A stretch of 64,000 nt of DNA from Nocardioides kribbensis (GTDB lineage Bacteria; Actinomycetota; Actinomycetes; Propionibacteriales; Nocardioidaceae). Of the stretch, positions 12,427 through 21,781 are shown piece after piece (within the stretch, counting starts at the first letter, position 1; each line of letters starts with the position of its first letter). Under the pieces are notes generated by a model. That model made no database searches. It was not told the DNA's origin and saw only the letters and a list, made by a program, of their open reading frames with translations. The stretch is taken from assembly GCF_015070375.1 (NCBI RefSeq), contig NZ_JADCLL010000001.1, positions 560,501 to 624,500 on the forward strand. Direction: 5' to 3'. Both the position numbers and the translations under genes were made by a program.

Positions 12427-13500
12427 TCAGTCCTCGAGCGCGGCGAGCCGCGCGGCCAGGTCGGCCTCGACGCTGGAGGCGATGACGGGCTCGAGGGCGC
12501 CGTCGAGCACCTGGTCGAGGTTGTAGGACTTGTAGCCGGTGCGGTGGTCGGAGATGCGGTTCTCGGGGTAGTTGTAGGTGCGGATCCGCTCGGAGCGGTC
12601 GACGGTGCGGACCTGGCTGCGACGGGCGTCGCTGGCCTCGGCGTCGGCGGCCTCCTGGGCCACGGCCAGCAGCCGGGCCCGCAGGATGCGCAGTGCCTGC
12701 TCCTTGTTCTGCAGCTGCGACTTCTCGTTCTGGCAGCTGGCCACGATGCCGCTCGGCACGTGGGTGATGCGCACCGCGGAGTCGGTGGTGTTGACGCTCT
12801 GTCCGCCCGGGCCGCTGCTGCGGAAGACGTCGATGCGCAGGTCGTTGTCGTCGAGCTGCACGTCGACCTGCTCGGCCTCGGGGAGCACGAGCACCCCGGC
12901 GGCGCTGGTGTGGACCCGGCCCTGCGACTCGGTGACCGGCACCCGCTGGACGCGGTGCACGCCGCCCTCGAACTTCAGCAGGGCGTAGGGCGCCTCCCCC
13001 GGCTCCGGGGTGCCCTTGGCCTTCACCGCCACGGTGACCGACTTGTAGCCGCCCAGGTCGGACTCGGTGGCGTCGAGGACCTCCAGCGCCCAGCCACGGG
13101 TCTCGGCGTAGCGGGTGTACATCCGCAGCAGGTCGCCGGCGAACAGCGCCGACTCCTCGCCGCCCTCGCCGGACTTCACCTCGAGCAGGGCGTCCTTGTC
13201 GTCGGCGGCGTCGCGGGGCACCAGCAGGCGGCGCAGCCGCTCCTCGGCCACGACCCGCCGGGCCAGGAACTCGTCGGCCTCCGCCGCGAAGGCGGGGTCC
13301 TCGGCGCCGAGCTCGCGGGCCGCCTCGGCGTCCTCGCCCAGACCGGTCCACTCACGCCAGGCGGCGATGACCGAGGACAGGGCGGCGTAGCGCTGGTTGA
13401 GGCGCTTGGCCAGCCGGGCGTCGGCGTGGGTCTCGGGCGCGGCGAGCCGGCGCTCGAGCTCGGCGTGCTCGCCGAGCATGCCCTCGACTGCCTCGAACAC
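12427..13500 (-). CDS. prfA: Peptide chain release factor 1
   Basis: Class I release factor that recognises UAA and UAG and triggers peptide release. The catalytic motif is [18 protein letters not shown] and the recognition region includes [20 protein letters not shown] set the start at GTG 13500 (VFEAVEG) because GGGAGG precedes it by 5 bases; this gives 357 residues, the usual length. An in-frame upstream start at 13566 would lie in the rpmE terminator. Tightly followed by prmC. Confidence 0.96.
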   Translation of the reverse strand: MFEAVEGMLGEHAELERRLAAPETHADARLAKRLNQRYAALSSVIAAWREWTGLGEDAEAARELGAEDPAFAAEADEFLARRVVAEERLRRLLVPRDAADDKDALLEVKSGEGGEESALFAGDLLRMYTRYAETRGWALEVLDATESDLGGYKSVTVAVKAKGTPEPGEAPYALLKFEGGVHRVQRVPVTESQGRVHTSAAGVLVLPEAEQVDVQLDDNDLRIDVFRSSGPGGQSVNTTDSAVRITHVPSGIVASCQNEKSQLQNKEQALRILRARLLAVAQEAADAEASDARRSQVRTVDRSERIRTYNYPENRISDHRTGYKSYNLDQVLDGALEPVIASSVEADLAARLAALED

Positions 13501-13565
13501 GGAGCCTCCCGGGTGCTGTGAGCGGTGCTGGTGCGGCGTGGGTTGGAGAACCTGGTGGTACGACA

Positions 13566-13607
13566 CGAGCGCCGGCCCCCGTCACGGTGGACGGGGACCG
13601 GCGCTCG
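13566..13607 (-). terminator. Hairpin between rpmE and prfA
   Basis: Inverted repeat CGAGCGCCGG and CCGGCGCTCG (10 bp perfect) extended inwards by CCCCGTC with GACGGGG. It lies 7 bases after the rpmE stop codon and before the prfA start. No T-run follows, as is usual in high-GC actinobacteria. Confidence 0.7.
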
Positions 13608-13614
13608 AGGAGGA

Positions 13615-13830
13615 CTACTTCTTGGCAGCCTTGGCGTAGCGGGCCTCGAAGCGGGCGACGCGGCCGCCGGTGTCGAGGATCTTCTGCTTGCCGGTGTAGA
13701 AGGGGTGGCACTGCGAGCACACGTCGGCGCGGATCTCGCCGGACTCCTTGGTGCTGCGGGTCGTGAACTGGGCGCCGCAGGTGCAGGTGACCTGGGTGTC
13801 CACGTAGGTCGGGTGGATGTCGCTCTTCAT
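13615..13830 (-). CDS. rpmE: Ribosomal protein bL31, zinc-binding form
   Basis: Large-subunit protein that helps bridge the two ribosomal subunits, 71 residues. It is the zinc-containing (C+) paralogue: Cys residues in VTCTCGAQF and in [14 protein letters not shown] form the metal site. Actinobacteria often hold a zinc-free copy elsewhere for zinc starvation; none is in this window. A hairpin terminator follows it. It lies beside prfA as in M. tuberculosis, but here it is separated from rho by a two-component system. Confidence 0.97.
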   Translation of the reverse strand: MKSDIHPTYVDTQVTCTCGAQFTTRSTKESGEIRADVCSQCHPFYTGKQKILDTGGRVARFEARYAKAAKK

Positions 13831-13914
13831 GCTGTCCTCATCTCCTGTTCCCGTCTCCGGGAGGGCGCCGGGTCGTCGGCGCGGGATGCGCGGACGTGAA
13901 CCGGTGCCAGGTGG

Positions 13915-15465
13915 TCATTGTGCCAACGTCGGGCCCGGCGTCCCAATTCCCTGGTGCGCCGAGCGCTCGGGCAGGCGCACCACCACCGTGGTGCCGCGCC
14001 CCTCCTCCGAGGTGATCCGCACGTCGCCGCCGTGCTTGTCGACGATGGTCTGCACGATGCGCAGCCCGAGGCCCGTGCCGGCGATCTCGTTGTCGACGGC
14101 GTTGGAGGCGCGGAAGAAGCGGCCTCCCAGCTGGTCGACCTCGTCGGCGGGGATGCCGATGCCGCTGTCGCTCACCGTCACCCGCACCATGGCCTCGTGC
14201 GCGCTGGCCGCCACCGTCACCACCGAGCCCGGCCGGCTGAACTTCACGGCGTTGCCGATCACGTTGAGGAAGGCCCGCGCCAGCATCGCGCGGTCCATGA
14301 GCACCCACAGCGGGTCCTCCGGCTCCTCGACCTCCACCCGCAGGTCGCGACCGGCCGCCGTGATGGCCACGTCGGTGAGCACGTCGCGCAGCAGCAGGCG
14401 CACGTCGCCCTGCTCGAGGCTCGTGCTGCGTGCCTCGGCCCGCGACAGCGTGAGCAGGTCGTCGATCAGCAGCCGCAGGCGGGCGACGTTGCGCGTGGTC
14501 GCCTCCAGCATGCGCTGGTGACGGGGCCCCATCGCGTCCTCGAACTCCTCGGCCACCATCTCCAGGTAGCCGCTGATCGTCGTCAGCGGCGTGCGCAGCT
14601 CGTGGGAGACGTTGGAGACGAAGTCCTCGCGCGCCGTGTCGAGCTCGCGCAGCTCGTCGTGGATGTGGGCCTCCACGGCCCGCGCCCGGGCCTGGGCGTC
14701 GGCGAGCTCGTTGAGCGCCGCCGCGACGGCGCGGACCTCGCGAGTGCCAGCGTCGCCGGCCCGCACCTCAAGGCGACCCGCGGCCATGTCCTGCACGACC
14801 GTCTCGAGGTCCTGCAACGGCCGGGAGAGGTCGCGGCGCAGGTCGCGGCGCGCGCGCGTCACCACCAGTCCGGCCAGGGCGGTGAGGAGCAGGGTCGCCG
14901 CGATGGTCGCGCCCACCAGCCACCAGGCCCGGGTGCGGGCCTGCGCGGTGAGGTCGTCGAAGGCCCGCGCGGTGACGGCGTGCTCCGCGCGGTAGCGGGA
15001 GAAGAGGTCCTGGCCCAGGGCGAAGCGCGCGGGGTCGAAGGTCTCGGGTCCGCCGGGGGCGGCGGCGCGCGGGTCGGCGTACTGGTCCAGCCAGCGCTGC
15101 CCGGCCTCGAGCTCCGAGGCCAGGAGCGGCTGGAGGTCGGGCTCGGAGGCCGCGAAGTCGGCGACGTCCCGCTCGTGGCCGGGCAGGCGTGCGGCGGCCT
15201 CGCGGTAGTCCTCCAGCGCCGCCGCGTCGCCGCTGCGCGCCCACGCACCCACCGCGGACTCCAGGTCGGTGAGGTCCTGGAGCACCTCCTGGTGGGCCTC
15301 CGCCGCGGGAGTCACCTCCGAGGTCACCCGCGACACCGCCTGGGCGGCCAGCAGCATCCCGCCCACCGCGACCACGGCCAGGGCCGCCACGACGACCAGC
15401 AGCCGGCGCACCGCCAGGCCGACGAGGTCCTCGACGCTCACGGCGTGCGCCCCGCTCCGCCTCAT
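13915..15465 (-). CDS. Membrane sensor histidine kinase (CHASE3-like, HAMP)
   Basis: 516-residue hybrid of sensor and kinase. An N-terminal helix (residues 20-44) and a second near 190-210 flank an extracytoplasmic four-helix-type domain of about 140 residues resembling CHASE3. A HAMP segment (RPLQDLETVVQDMAAGRLEV) follows, then the phospho-acceptor H-box NVSHELRTPLTTISGYLEM and the ATP-binding motifs NVIGNAVKFS, DSGIGIP and GTGLGLRIV. Its start ATG overlaps the receiver gene stop by 4 bases (ATGA), so the two are a pair. The signal is unknown. Confidence 0.92.
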   Translation of the reverse strand: MRRSGAHAVSVEDLVGLAVRRLLVVVAALAVVAVGGMLLAAQAVSRVTSEVTPAAEAHQEVLQDLTDLESAVGAWARSGDAAALEDYREAAARLPGHERDVADFAASEPDLQPLLASELEAGQRWLDQYADPRAAAPGGPETFDPARFALGQDLFSRYRAEHAVTARAFDDLTAQARTRAWWLVGATIAATLLLTALAGLVVTRARRDLRRDLSRPLQDLETVVQDMAAGRLEVRAGDAGTREVRAVAAALNELADAQARARAVEAHIHDELRELDTAREDFVSNVSHELRTPLTTISGYLEMVAEEFEDAMGPRHQRMLEATTRNVARLRLLIDDLLTLSRAEARSTSLEQGDVRLLLRDVLTDVAITAAGRDLRVEVEEPEDPLWVLMDRAMLARAFLNVIGNAVKFSRPGSVVTVAASAHEAMVRVTVSDSGIGIPADEVDQLGGRFFRASNAVDNEIAGTGLGLRIVQTIVDKHGGDVRITSEEGRGTTVVVRLPERSAHQGIGTPGPTLAQ

Positions 15466-15833
15466 CGGGTGCGGGTGAGCAGGGCCTCCACACGCGACGC
15501 CAGCTCGCGCGGGCTGAAGGGCTTGGTGATGTAGTCGTCGGCACCGGAGTCGAAGCCCGACTCGACGTCGGACTCCTGCGCCCGGGCGGTCAGCAGGATG
15601 ACGGGCAGATCGGCCAGCGACGGGTCGGCCCGGATGGACTTGATCGCGTCGAGGCCCGAGACCCCCGGCATCATGACGTCGAGCACGGCGAGGTCGGGGC
15701 GCGAGGCCTGGCAGGCGGCCACCGCGGCCGCGCCGTCACCGACGGCGGTGATCTCGTGACCGAGCATGCTCAGCTTGAACTCGACGAGCTCTCGGATGTC
15801 GACGTCGTCGTCGGCCACCAGGATGCGGGCCAC
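15462..15833 (-). CDS. Stand-alone response regulator receiver (CheY-like)
   Basis: 123 residues comprising only a receiver domain: acidic pocket VADDDVDIRELVEF, phospho-acceptor Asp in LAVLDVMMPGVSGLDAI, the Thr/Ser switch ILLTARAQ and the Lys in YITKPFSPREL. There is no DNA-binding or enzymatic output domain. I start it at GTG 15833, preceded by GAAAGG 8 bases upstream; in-frame codons further up would be in the leader. It is translationally coupled to the histidine kinase. Output must run through a partner protein. Confidence 0.92.
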   Translation of the reverse strand: MARILVADDDVDIRELVEFKLSMLGHEITAVGDGAAAVAACQASRPDLAVLDVMMPGVSGLDAIKSIRADPSLADLPVILLTARAQESDVESGFDSGADDYITKPFSPRELASRVEALLTRTR

Positions 15834-15941
15834 GTGGTCAACCTTTCGGGAGTTGCACGGCAGGACGGGTCGAGGGGAGCCGTCAGCGTAGCCGTCCCCG
15901 GCCCGGCGCGCGCCGGAACGTCCCTCCCCCGGCCACACGGG

Positions 15942-15981
15942 GGCCGCTGGTCCGGACCGGTGAGGGCCCGGACCAGCGGCC
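15942..15981 (-). terminator. Terminator of rho
   Basis: Perfect 14-bp inverted repeat GGCCGCTGGTCCGG around a 12-base loop, starting 9 bases after the rho stop codon and before the receiver gene. It should separate rho from the two-component pair. Confidence 0.75.
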
Positions 15982-15989
15982 GCGGGCGC

Positions 15990-18200
15990 TCAGGCCCGGC
16001 CGCGACCGGTGGGAGCCGCAGCGGTGGTGCGCTGGACCTGCATGAGCAGCTCGATGTTGGTGGAGGTGCCGCGCAGGCGCTCCAGCAGCAGCTCCTGGGC
16101 GGCCTGCGGCTCGAGGGCGGCCAGCTCGTGACGTAGGGCCCACACGATGTCGACCTCCTCGGCGCCCATGAGCAGCTCCTCGCGCCGCGTGCCCGACCGC
16201 GCCGCGTCGACCGCCGGGAGCAGCCGCTTGTCGGCCAGGTCGGTGCGCAGCCGGATCTCGGCGTTGGCCGTGCCGGCCAGCTCCTCGAAGATCAGCTCGT
16301 CGATCGGGGAGCCGCTCTCCACGACCGCCGTGGCGAGGATCGTGAGGGAGCCGCCGTCCTCGACGTTGCGGGCGGCGCCGAAGAACCGCGTCGTGGGGTG
16401 CAGCGCGGCGGCGTCGACGCCACCGGGCAGCACCCGCCCGCTCGAGGGCAGCGAGAGGTTGTAGGCGCGCCCCAGCCTGGTCAGTCCGTCGAGCAGGACC
16501 ACGACGTCGTGGCCGAGCTCGACGAGCCGCTTGGCCCGCTCGATCGCGAGCTCGGCGACCATCGTGTGGTCGCTCGGCGGGCGGTCGAAGGTCGAGGCGA
16601 TGACCTCGCCCTTCACCGACCGCTCGAAGTCGGTGACCTCCTCGGGACGCTCGTCGACGAGCACGACCATCAGGTGGCACTCGGGGTTGTTGGTGCTCAC
16701 CGAGCGCGCCACCGACTGCAGCACCGTCGTGCGGCCGGCACGGCCCGGGGCCGCGAGCAGCGCCCGCTGCCCCTTGCCCAGCGGGGCGGTGAGGTCGAGG
16801 GCACGGCCCACGACGTCGGCACGGCCGGTCTCGAGCCGCAGCCGCTCCTCGGGGTGCACCGGCGTCAGCGCGGCGAACTCCACGCGGTGGCGGGCCGTGT
16901 CGGGCTCGGCGCCGTTGACGGAGTCGATGCGCACCATCGGGTTGAACTTCTCCTTGCGCTCGCCCTCGCGGGGCTGGCGCACCTGCCCGACGAGCGCGTC
17001 ACCGCGTCGCAGCCCGAACTTGCGGACCATCGACAACGACACGTAGACGTCGTCGGTGCCCGGCAGGTAGCCGCTCGTGCGGACGAAGGCGTAGTTGTCG
17101 AGCACGTCGAGGATGCCGGCCGCCGGCACGAGCACGTCGTCGTCGAGCACCTGGGTGTCGGGCTCGTTGCGCCCGCCGCCCGCCGCGCGCGGACCCCGCT
17201 CGCGGTCACGTCCCCGGCGGCGGCGGTTGCGTCCCGTGCCGCCCTCGTCGTCCTGCTGGTCGGCGCCCTGGCCGTCGCGGTTCTGCCCGTCGCGGTTCTG
17301 CCCGTCGCGGTTCTGCCCGTCGCGGTTCTGCCCGTCGCGGTTCTGGCCGGCCTGGTCCTTGCCGCCCTGGCCGCCCTGGTCGTTGCCGCCCTGGCCGCGC
17401 TGGTCCTTGCCTTGCTGGCGGTCCTGCTGGCGGTCCTGCTGCCGGTCCTTGCCGCCCTGGTCGTTGCCGCCCTGGCCGCGCTGGTCCTTGCCCTGCTGGC
17501 GGTCCTGCTGCCGGTCCTTGCCGCCCTGGTCGTTGCCGGCCTGGCCCCGGTGGTCCTTGCCCTGCTGGTCCTGCTGTCCCTTGCCGGACTGCTTGCCCTG
17601 CTGGTCCTGGTCCTGCTGGCCACGGCCCGCCTGCTTGTCCTGACCGCGCTGCTGAGGGTCCTGCTGCCGGTCCTCCTGCCGGTCCTGCTGCCCGTCCTGC
17701 TGGCGGTCCTGCTGTCGCGCGGCCGGAGCGTCCGGGGCCGGCTGGTCGGCCGACCCGGTGGCGGCGCGCTCGGCACGCCGCTCGCGCACCCGGGCCGAGC
17801 GGCTCTCCTGGCGCACCTGGGTCGTGCCGCCCGGGCCGGCGTCGGCGGCGGCAGCGGGCGCCGCGTCGGCGGCCGCACCGTCGGTCGGCACGCTGGCGGT
17901 CGGTGCGCCGTCCGACGGGGCGGCCGTCTCGCCGGCGCTCGCCGTACGCCGCGAGCGCGTGGTGCGCGGCGGGGTCTGGGCGGGAGCGTCCGCCGCCGGG
18001 CCGGCCGCACCGGCCGACTGGGCCGAGCGGATCGCGTCGACGAGCTGAGCCTTGCGCATCCCGCCCGCGCCGGCGACGCCCATGCCGGCCGCCAGCGCCT
18101 TGAGGTCGGCGAGCAGCATGGAGTTGAGCCCACCTCCGCGCTTGCGGGGGGCGTCGCCACCTGCGGGCGCGGGCGAGGTGGGGTCCGGGGTGTCCGTCAC
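15990..18200 (-). CDS. rho: Transcription termination factor Rho, divergent motor and repetitive insert
   Basis: Hexameric RNA translocase that ends transcription. Of 736 residues, 10-60 are the SAP-like Rho_N domain ([20 protein letters not shown]), about 70-340 are low-complexity Q/D/G/K/R sequence, 345-420 the RNA-binding cold-shock-type domain ([20 protein letters not shown]) and the rest the ATPase. Catalytic Glu ([10 protein letters not shown]), Walker B Asp ([15 protein letters not shown]) and the Arg finger region (SGTRREELL) are kept. The Walker A motif, however, reads APGRAGRTT: the lysine is Arg490 (CGC). The R-loop KGTGN is AGTAN (642-646). GTG start with AAGGA 9 bases upstream. 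Confidence 0.93.
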   Translation of the reverse strand: MTDTPDPTSPAPAGGDAPRKRGGGLNSMLLADLKALAAGMGVAGAGGMRKAQLVDAIRSAQSAGAAGPAADAPAQTPPRTTRSRRTASAGETAAPSDGAPTASVPTDGAAADAAPAAAADAGPGGTTQVRQESRSARVRERRAERAATGSADQPAPDAPAARQQDRQQDGQQDRQEDRQQDPQQRGQDKQAGRGQQDQDQQGKQSGKGQQDQQGKDHRGQAGNDQGGKDRQQDRQQGKDQRGQGGNDQGGKDRQQDRQQDRQQGKDQRGQGGNDQGGQGGKDQAGQNRDGQNRDGQNRDGQNRDGQNRDGQGADQQDDEGGTGRNRRRRGRDRERGPRAAGGGRNEPDTQVLDDDVLVPAAGILDVLDNYAFVRTSGYLPGTDDVYVSLSMVRKFGLRRGDALVGQVRQPREGERKEKFNPMVRIDSVNGAEPDTARHRVEFAALTPVHPEERLRLETGRADVVGRALDLTAPLGKGQRALLAAPGRAGRTTVLQSVARSVSTNNPECHLMVVLVDERPEEVTDFERSVKGEVIASTFDRPPSDHTMVAELAIERAKRLVELGHDVVVLLDGLTRLGRAYNLSLPSSGRVLPGGVDAAALHPTTRFFGAARNVEDGGSLTILATAVVESGSPIDELIFEELAGTANAEIRLRTDLADKRLLPAVDAARSGTRREELLMGAEEVDIVWALRHELAALEPQAAQELLLERLRGTSTNIELLMQVQRTTAAAPTGRGRA
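17272..17346 (-). repeat. 15-bp tandem repeat in rho (5 units)
   Basis: Five consecutive copies of CCGTCGCGGTTCTGC (the last with one change), coding for a repeated Asn-Arg-Asp-Gly-Gln unit in the Rho insert. The period is a multiple of three, so copy-number change would keep the frame. Confidence 0.9.
17360..17600 (-). repeat. Imperfect longer repeats in the rho insert
   Basis: Two to three imperfect copies of a 60-100 base segment coding for [24 protein letters not shown] sequence. Units differ by in-frame gains of CGGTCCTGCTG-like pieces. The segment is low complexity and likely disordered. Confidence 0.8.
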
Positions 18201-18422
18201 GTGAGGGTCCTTGCCACGTATCGATGCGGGGTCCTCGGCCGGGCGCGGAGAGGCCGGCGACCGAGGGTCTGGCTCCCCCGTGGGGCGTCCGACGGCCGGG
18301 ATCCGGTCGTGCGGACGATCCGCCGGTGAGGACGGGGATCGGGGGAGGTTCCGCGCCCGAGAGGCCGAGCAGGCTGGGGACGATGCCCCCGGTGCCGGCC
18401 GAGAGAGCTGCGGCGTGCGGTC

Positions 18423-18428
18423 AATGTA
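18423..18428 (-). promoter_or_regulatory. Possible -10 box of rho
   Basis: TACATT on the minus strand, in the 257-base gap between rho and thrB. If used, the rho transcript would have a leader of about 215 bases, a length that would leave room for autoregulation. No convincing -35 is seen. The only other element in the gap is a GGCCCCGCGGGGCC palindrome (18439-18452) just after thrB. Confidence 0.3.
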
Positions 18429-18457
18429 GCACCGCGTCGGCCCCGCGGGGCCGGGGA

Positions 18458-19366
18458 TCAGGAGACGCGGACCCCGTCACGGTCCACCGCGACGTAGGAC
18501 GCCTCCCAGCCGCGCGGCGCGCGGTCGAGCACGGCACGCACCGCGGCCGGGCGGCCCGCCTCCGCGAAGGCGAGCACGGTCGGCCCGGCGCCGGAGACCA
18601 CCGCGGGCACGCCGTCGGCGCGCAGGACGTCGACGAGCGCCACCGAGTCGGGCATCGCGGGCCGGCGGTAGTCCTGGTGCAGGTAGTCGCGGGTGGCCCG
18701 CAGCAGCTGCTCGGGCTGGCTGGCCAGCGCGGCGACCAGGAGCGCCGTGCGCCCCGCGTCGGCGGCGGCGTCGGCGTGGGGCACCGCGGCGGGCAGCAGG
18801 CCCCGGGCGACCTCGGTCGACAGCGGGGTCGGCGGCACGAGCACCACCGCGCCGACCCGCGGGTCGACCGGCGAGGTGACGGCGTAGAACCCCTCGTCGT
18901 CGTGACCGGAGATCACGAAGCCGCCGTAGAAGGCCGGGGCGACGTTGTCGGGGTGGCCCTCGATCTCGGCGGCGAGACGGAAGAGCGCGTCGTCGTCGAT
19001 CAGCAGGGAGCCGCCGGCCACCAGCGCGCGGGCCAGGCTGACGCCCGCCACGATGGCGGCCGAGGAGGAGCCGAGGCCGCGGGCGTGCGGCACGACGTTG
19101 CGGCAGGTCAGGCGCAGCCCCGGCGGCTCGGCGCCCATGAGGCCCAGCGCGGCCCGCATCGAGCGCACCACCAGGTGGGTCTCGTCGCGCGGCACGTCGG
19201 CGGCGCCCATGCCCTCGACGACCACCTCCAGGCCCGAGGCCACGACCTCCGCGCTGAGCTCGTCGCGCAGGTCGAGCGCGAGGCCGAGGGAGTCGAAGCC
19301 GGGGCCGAGGTTGGCCGAGGTGGCCGGCACCGAGACGTGCACGGGCCCGTCGACGAAGCGGGTCAC
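18458..19366 (-). CDS. thrB: Homoserine kinase
   Basis: GHMP-family kinase that phosphorylates homoserine, the step before threonine synthase; 302 residues. Motifs: VPATSANLGPGFDSLGLAL near the start, the ATP-binding loop HARGLGSSSAAIVAGVSLA (about residue 85) and the C-terminal VSGAGPTVLAFAE. I chose GTG 19366 (VTRFVDG), 7 bases after the thrC stop with GAGGG upstream; the longer in-frame version lies inside thrC. Last gene of the argS-lysA-hom-thrC-thrB unit. Confidence 0.96.
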   Translation of the reverse strand: MTRFVDGPVHVSVPATSANLGPGFDSLGLALDLRDELSAEVVASGLEVVVEGMGAADVPRDETHLVVRSMRAALGLMGAEPPGLRLTCRNVVPHARGLGSSSAAIVAGVSLARALVAGGSLLIDDDALFRLAAEIEGHPDNVAPAFYGGFVISGHDDEGFYAVTSPVDPRVGAVVLVPPTPLSTEVARGLLPAAVPHADAAADAGRTALLVAALASQPEQLLRATRDYLHQDYRRPAMPDSVALVDVLRADGVPAVVSGAGPTVLAFAEAGRPAAVRAVLDRAPRGWEASYVAVDRDGVRVS

Positions 19367-19373
19367 GCCGCCC

Positions 19374-20468
19374 TCAGGCCAGGCCGGCGGCCTGCGCCGC
19401 CGAGGAGACGTCGGCGTCGACCACGGTGTCGACCAGCGGACCCACACCCTCGAGGGCCGTCGCAGTGTCCTTGAGCCCGTGGCCGGTCACGGTGACGACC
19501 ACCGTCGCGCCCGCGTAGGACTCCCCCGCCTCGAGCTCCTGCAGCAGACCGGCCACGCCGGCCGCCGAGGCCGGCTCGACGAAGACGCCGTCGTGGGTGG
19601 CCAGCAGCCGCTGGGCGGCCAGGATCTGCTCGTCGCTCACCGCGGCGAAGCGACCGCCCGACTCCTCGGCAGCGGCGACCGCGAGGTGCCAGGACGCGGG
19701 GTTGCCGATGCGGATCGCGGTGGCCTTCGTCTCGGGGGCCGGGAACGGCGACCCGGTCACCAGGGGACTCGCGCCCTCGGCCTGGAAGCCGCGCATGACC
19801 GGGCGGCGGGTGGCCACGCCCTGCTCGGCGTACTGGCGGTAGCCGAGCCAGTAGGCGGAGATGTTGCCGGCGTTGCCGACCGGCAGCAGATGGAAGTCAG
19901 GGGCGTCGCCGAGGAAGTCGACGATCTCGAAGGCCGCGGTCTTCTGGCCCTCGAGGCGCACCGGGTTGACGGAGTTGACCAGGGCGACGGGGTAGTCCTT
20001 CGCCAGCCCCTGGGCGATGGCCAGGCAGTCGTCGAAGTTGCCGCGCACCATGATGACCTGCGCGCCGTGGAGGATGGCCTGGGCCATCTTGCCGGCGGCG
20101 ATCTTGCCCTCGGGCACGAGCACGAGCGGCTTGAGGCCGGCCTTGGCGGCGTAGGCGGCCATCGAGGCCGAGGTGTTGCCGGTCGAGGCGCAGACCACGG
20201 CCTCGGCGCCCTGGTGCTTGGCCACCGAGATCGCGGCGGTCATGCCACGGTCCTTGAAGGACCCCGTGGGGTTGTCGCCCTCGACCTTGAGGTGGACCTC
20301 GGCGCCGGTGAGGCCGGAGAGCCAGCCGGAGTGGACCAGGGGCGTGCCGCCCTCGCGCAGGGTCACCGCCGGGGTGCCCTCGGGGAGGTCGAGCAGGTCG
20401 CGGTACTCCTCGATCACCCCGCGCCACTGGTGGGTGCGGACCGGGGTCCTGGGGGCCGTGGTCGTCAT
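19374..20468 (-). CDS. thrC: Threonine synthase
   Basis: PLP enzyme that converts O-phosphohomoserine to threonine; 364 residues, the short fold-type II form. The PLP lysine is in [19 protein letters not shown], the phosphate loop in [17 protein letters not shown], and [20 protein letters not shown] is the substrate-binding loop. The start ATG overlaps the hom stop by 4 bases (ATGA), so translation is coupled. Confidence 0.97.
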   Translation of the reverse strand: MTTTAPRTPVRTHQWRGVIEEYRDLLDLPEGTPAVTLREGGTPLVHSGWLSGLTGAEVHLKVEGDNPTGSFKDRGMTAAISVAKHQGAEAVVCASTGNTSASMAAYAAKAGLKPLVLVPEGKIAAGKMAQAILHGAQVIMVRGNFDDCLAIAQGLAKDYPVALVNSVNPVRLEGQKTAAFEIVDFLGDAPDFHLLPVGNAGNISAYWLGYRQYAEQGVATRRPVMRGFQAEGASPLVTGSPFPAPETKATAIRIGNPASWHLAVAAAEESGGRFAAVSDEQILAAQRLLATHDGVFVEPASAAGVAGLLQELEAGESYAGATVVVTVTGHGLKDTATALEGVGPLVDTVVDADVSSAAQAAGLA

Positions 20469-21781
20469 TCCGCAACTCCTTCGACACGCATGACGGAGGT
20501 GACGTCACGCACGATGTCCATGGTCCTCAGGTGCGCCACGGTGGCGCTGAGCTGGGCGTCGGTGGCCTCGTGGGACACCACGACCAGCTGGGCGTCGTCG
20601 CCGCGACCCTCCTGGCGCACGGTCTGGATCGACACGTCGTGCTCGGCGAAGGCCAGCGCGACCGTGGCGAGCACGCCGGCGCGGTCGTCGACGTCGATCG
20701 CCACGTGGTAGCGGGTGCGGCTCTCGCCCATCGACAGCACGGCGCGTGCGGCGTAGGCCGACTCCCCGGCCCCGCGGGTGCCGGCGAGGCGGTTGCGGGC
20801 GACGGTCACGAGGTCGCCGAGCACCGCCGACGCCGTCGGCGACCCCCCGGCGCCGGGGCCGTAGAACATCAGCTGGCCCGCGGCCTCGGACTCCACGAAG
20901 ACCGCGTTGTAGGCCTCGCGCACCGAGGCCAACGGGTGGGAGCGCGGGATCATGGCCGGGTGCACGCGCACCGCCACGGCGTCCTCGCCGCCGTCGGCAC
21001 CCGGGCGCAGCTCGCAGATCGCCAGCAGCTTGACCACGCTGTCCATGTCGCGCGCCGAGGCGACGTCGGCCGCGGTCACCTCGGAGATGCCCTCGCGGTG
21101 CACGTCGGAGGCGGTGACACGGGAGTGGAAGGCCAGCGAGGCCAGGATCGCGGCCTTGGCCGCGGCGTCGAAGCCCTCGACGTCGGCGGTGGGGTCGGCC
21201 TCGGCGTAGCCGAGGTCCTGGGCCTCCTGGAGCGCGTCGCCGAAGCCGGCGCCCGAGGTGTCCATCTTGTCGAGGATGAAGTTGGTCGTGCCGTTGACGA
21301 TGCCGAGCACCCGGGTGACCGTGTCACCGGCCAGCGACTCGCGCAGCGGGCGCAGGATCGGGATCGCCCCGGCCACCGCGGCCTCGTAGTAGATGTCGCG
21401 CCCGGCCTTCTCGGCGGCCTCGAAGAGGGTCGGTCCGTCCTCGGCCAGCAGGGCCTTGTTGGCGGTGACCACGCTCGCGCCGTGCTCCAGGGCGCTGAGG
21501 ATCAGGCCCCGGGCCGGCTCGATGCCGCCGATGACCTCGACCACGAGGTCGACGTCGTCACGGGCCACCAGCGCCGCGGCGTCGGTGGTCAGCAGCCCCT
21601 CGGGCACCTCGACCTCGCGCGCCGCGTCGAGGCGCCGTACGGCGACCCCCACCAGCTCCACCGGGGCGCCCACGCGCGCCGCGAGGTCGCCCGCCTGCTC
21701 CTGGAGCAGCCGCACCACCTGCGACCCGACCGAGCCGCAGCCCAGCACCGCCACACCGAGCGACTTGTCGCTCTCCTTCAC
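20465..21781 (-). CDS. hom: Homoserine dehydrogenase
   Basis: NAD(P)-dependent reduction of aspartate semialdehyde to homoserine, at the branch to threonine and methionine; 438 residues. N-terminal Rossmann motif [17 protein letters not shown], the central signature [15 protein letters not shown] and [19 protein letters not shown], and a C-terminal ACT domain ([20 protein letters not shown]) expected to bind threonine for feedback inhibition. Start GTG 21781 overlaps the lysA stop (GTGA). Confidence 0.97.
   Translation of the reverse strand: MKESDKSLGVAVLGCGSVGSQVVRLLQEQAGDLAARVGAPVELVGVAVRRLDAAREVEVPEGLLTTDAAALVARDDVDLVVEVIGGIEPARGLILSALEHGASVVTANKALLAEDGPTLFEAAEKAGRDIYYEAAVAGAIPILRPLRESLAGDTVTRVLGIVNGTTNFILDKMDTSGAGFGDALQEAQDLGYAEADPTADVEGFDAAAKAAILASLAFHSRVTASDVHREGISEVTAADVASARDMDSVVKLLAICELRPGADGGEDAVAVRVHPAMIPRSHPLASVREAYNAVFVESEAAGQLMFYGPGAGGSPTASAVLGDLVTVARNRLAGTRGAGESAYAARAVLSMGESRTRYHVAIDVDDRAGVLATVALAFAEHDVSIQTVRQEGRGDDAQLVVVSHEATDAQLSATVAHLRTMDIVRDVTSVMRVEGVAE

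Noticed and set aside
17272..17346. Regular 15-bp repeats, considered as a CRISPR array
   Set aside because: The units are contiguous, without spacers, lie inside rho and code for a regular peptide. No cas gene is present.
16398..18329. A plus-strand frame with repeated hydrophobic segments ([10 protein letters not shown]) that looks like a membrane protein
   Set aside because: It is the complement of the repetitive Gln/Asp/Arg insert of Rho, whose codons read as Leu/Val/Ala on the other strand.
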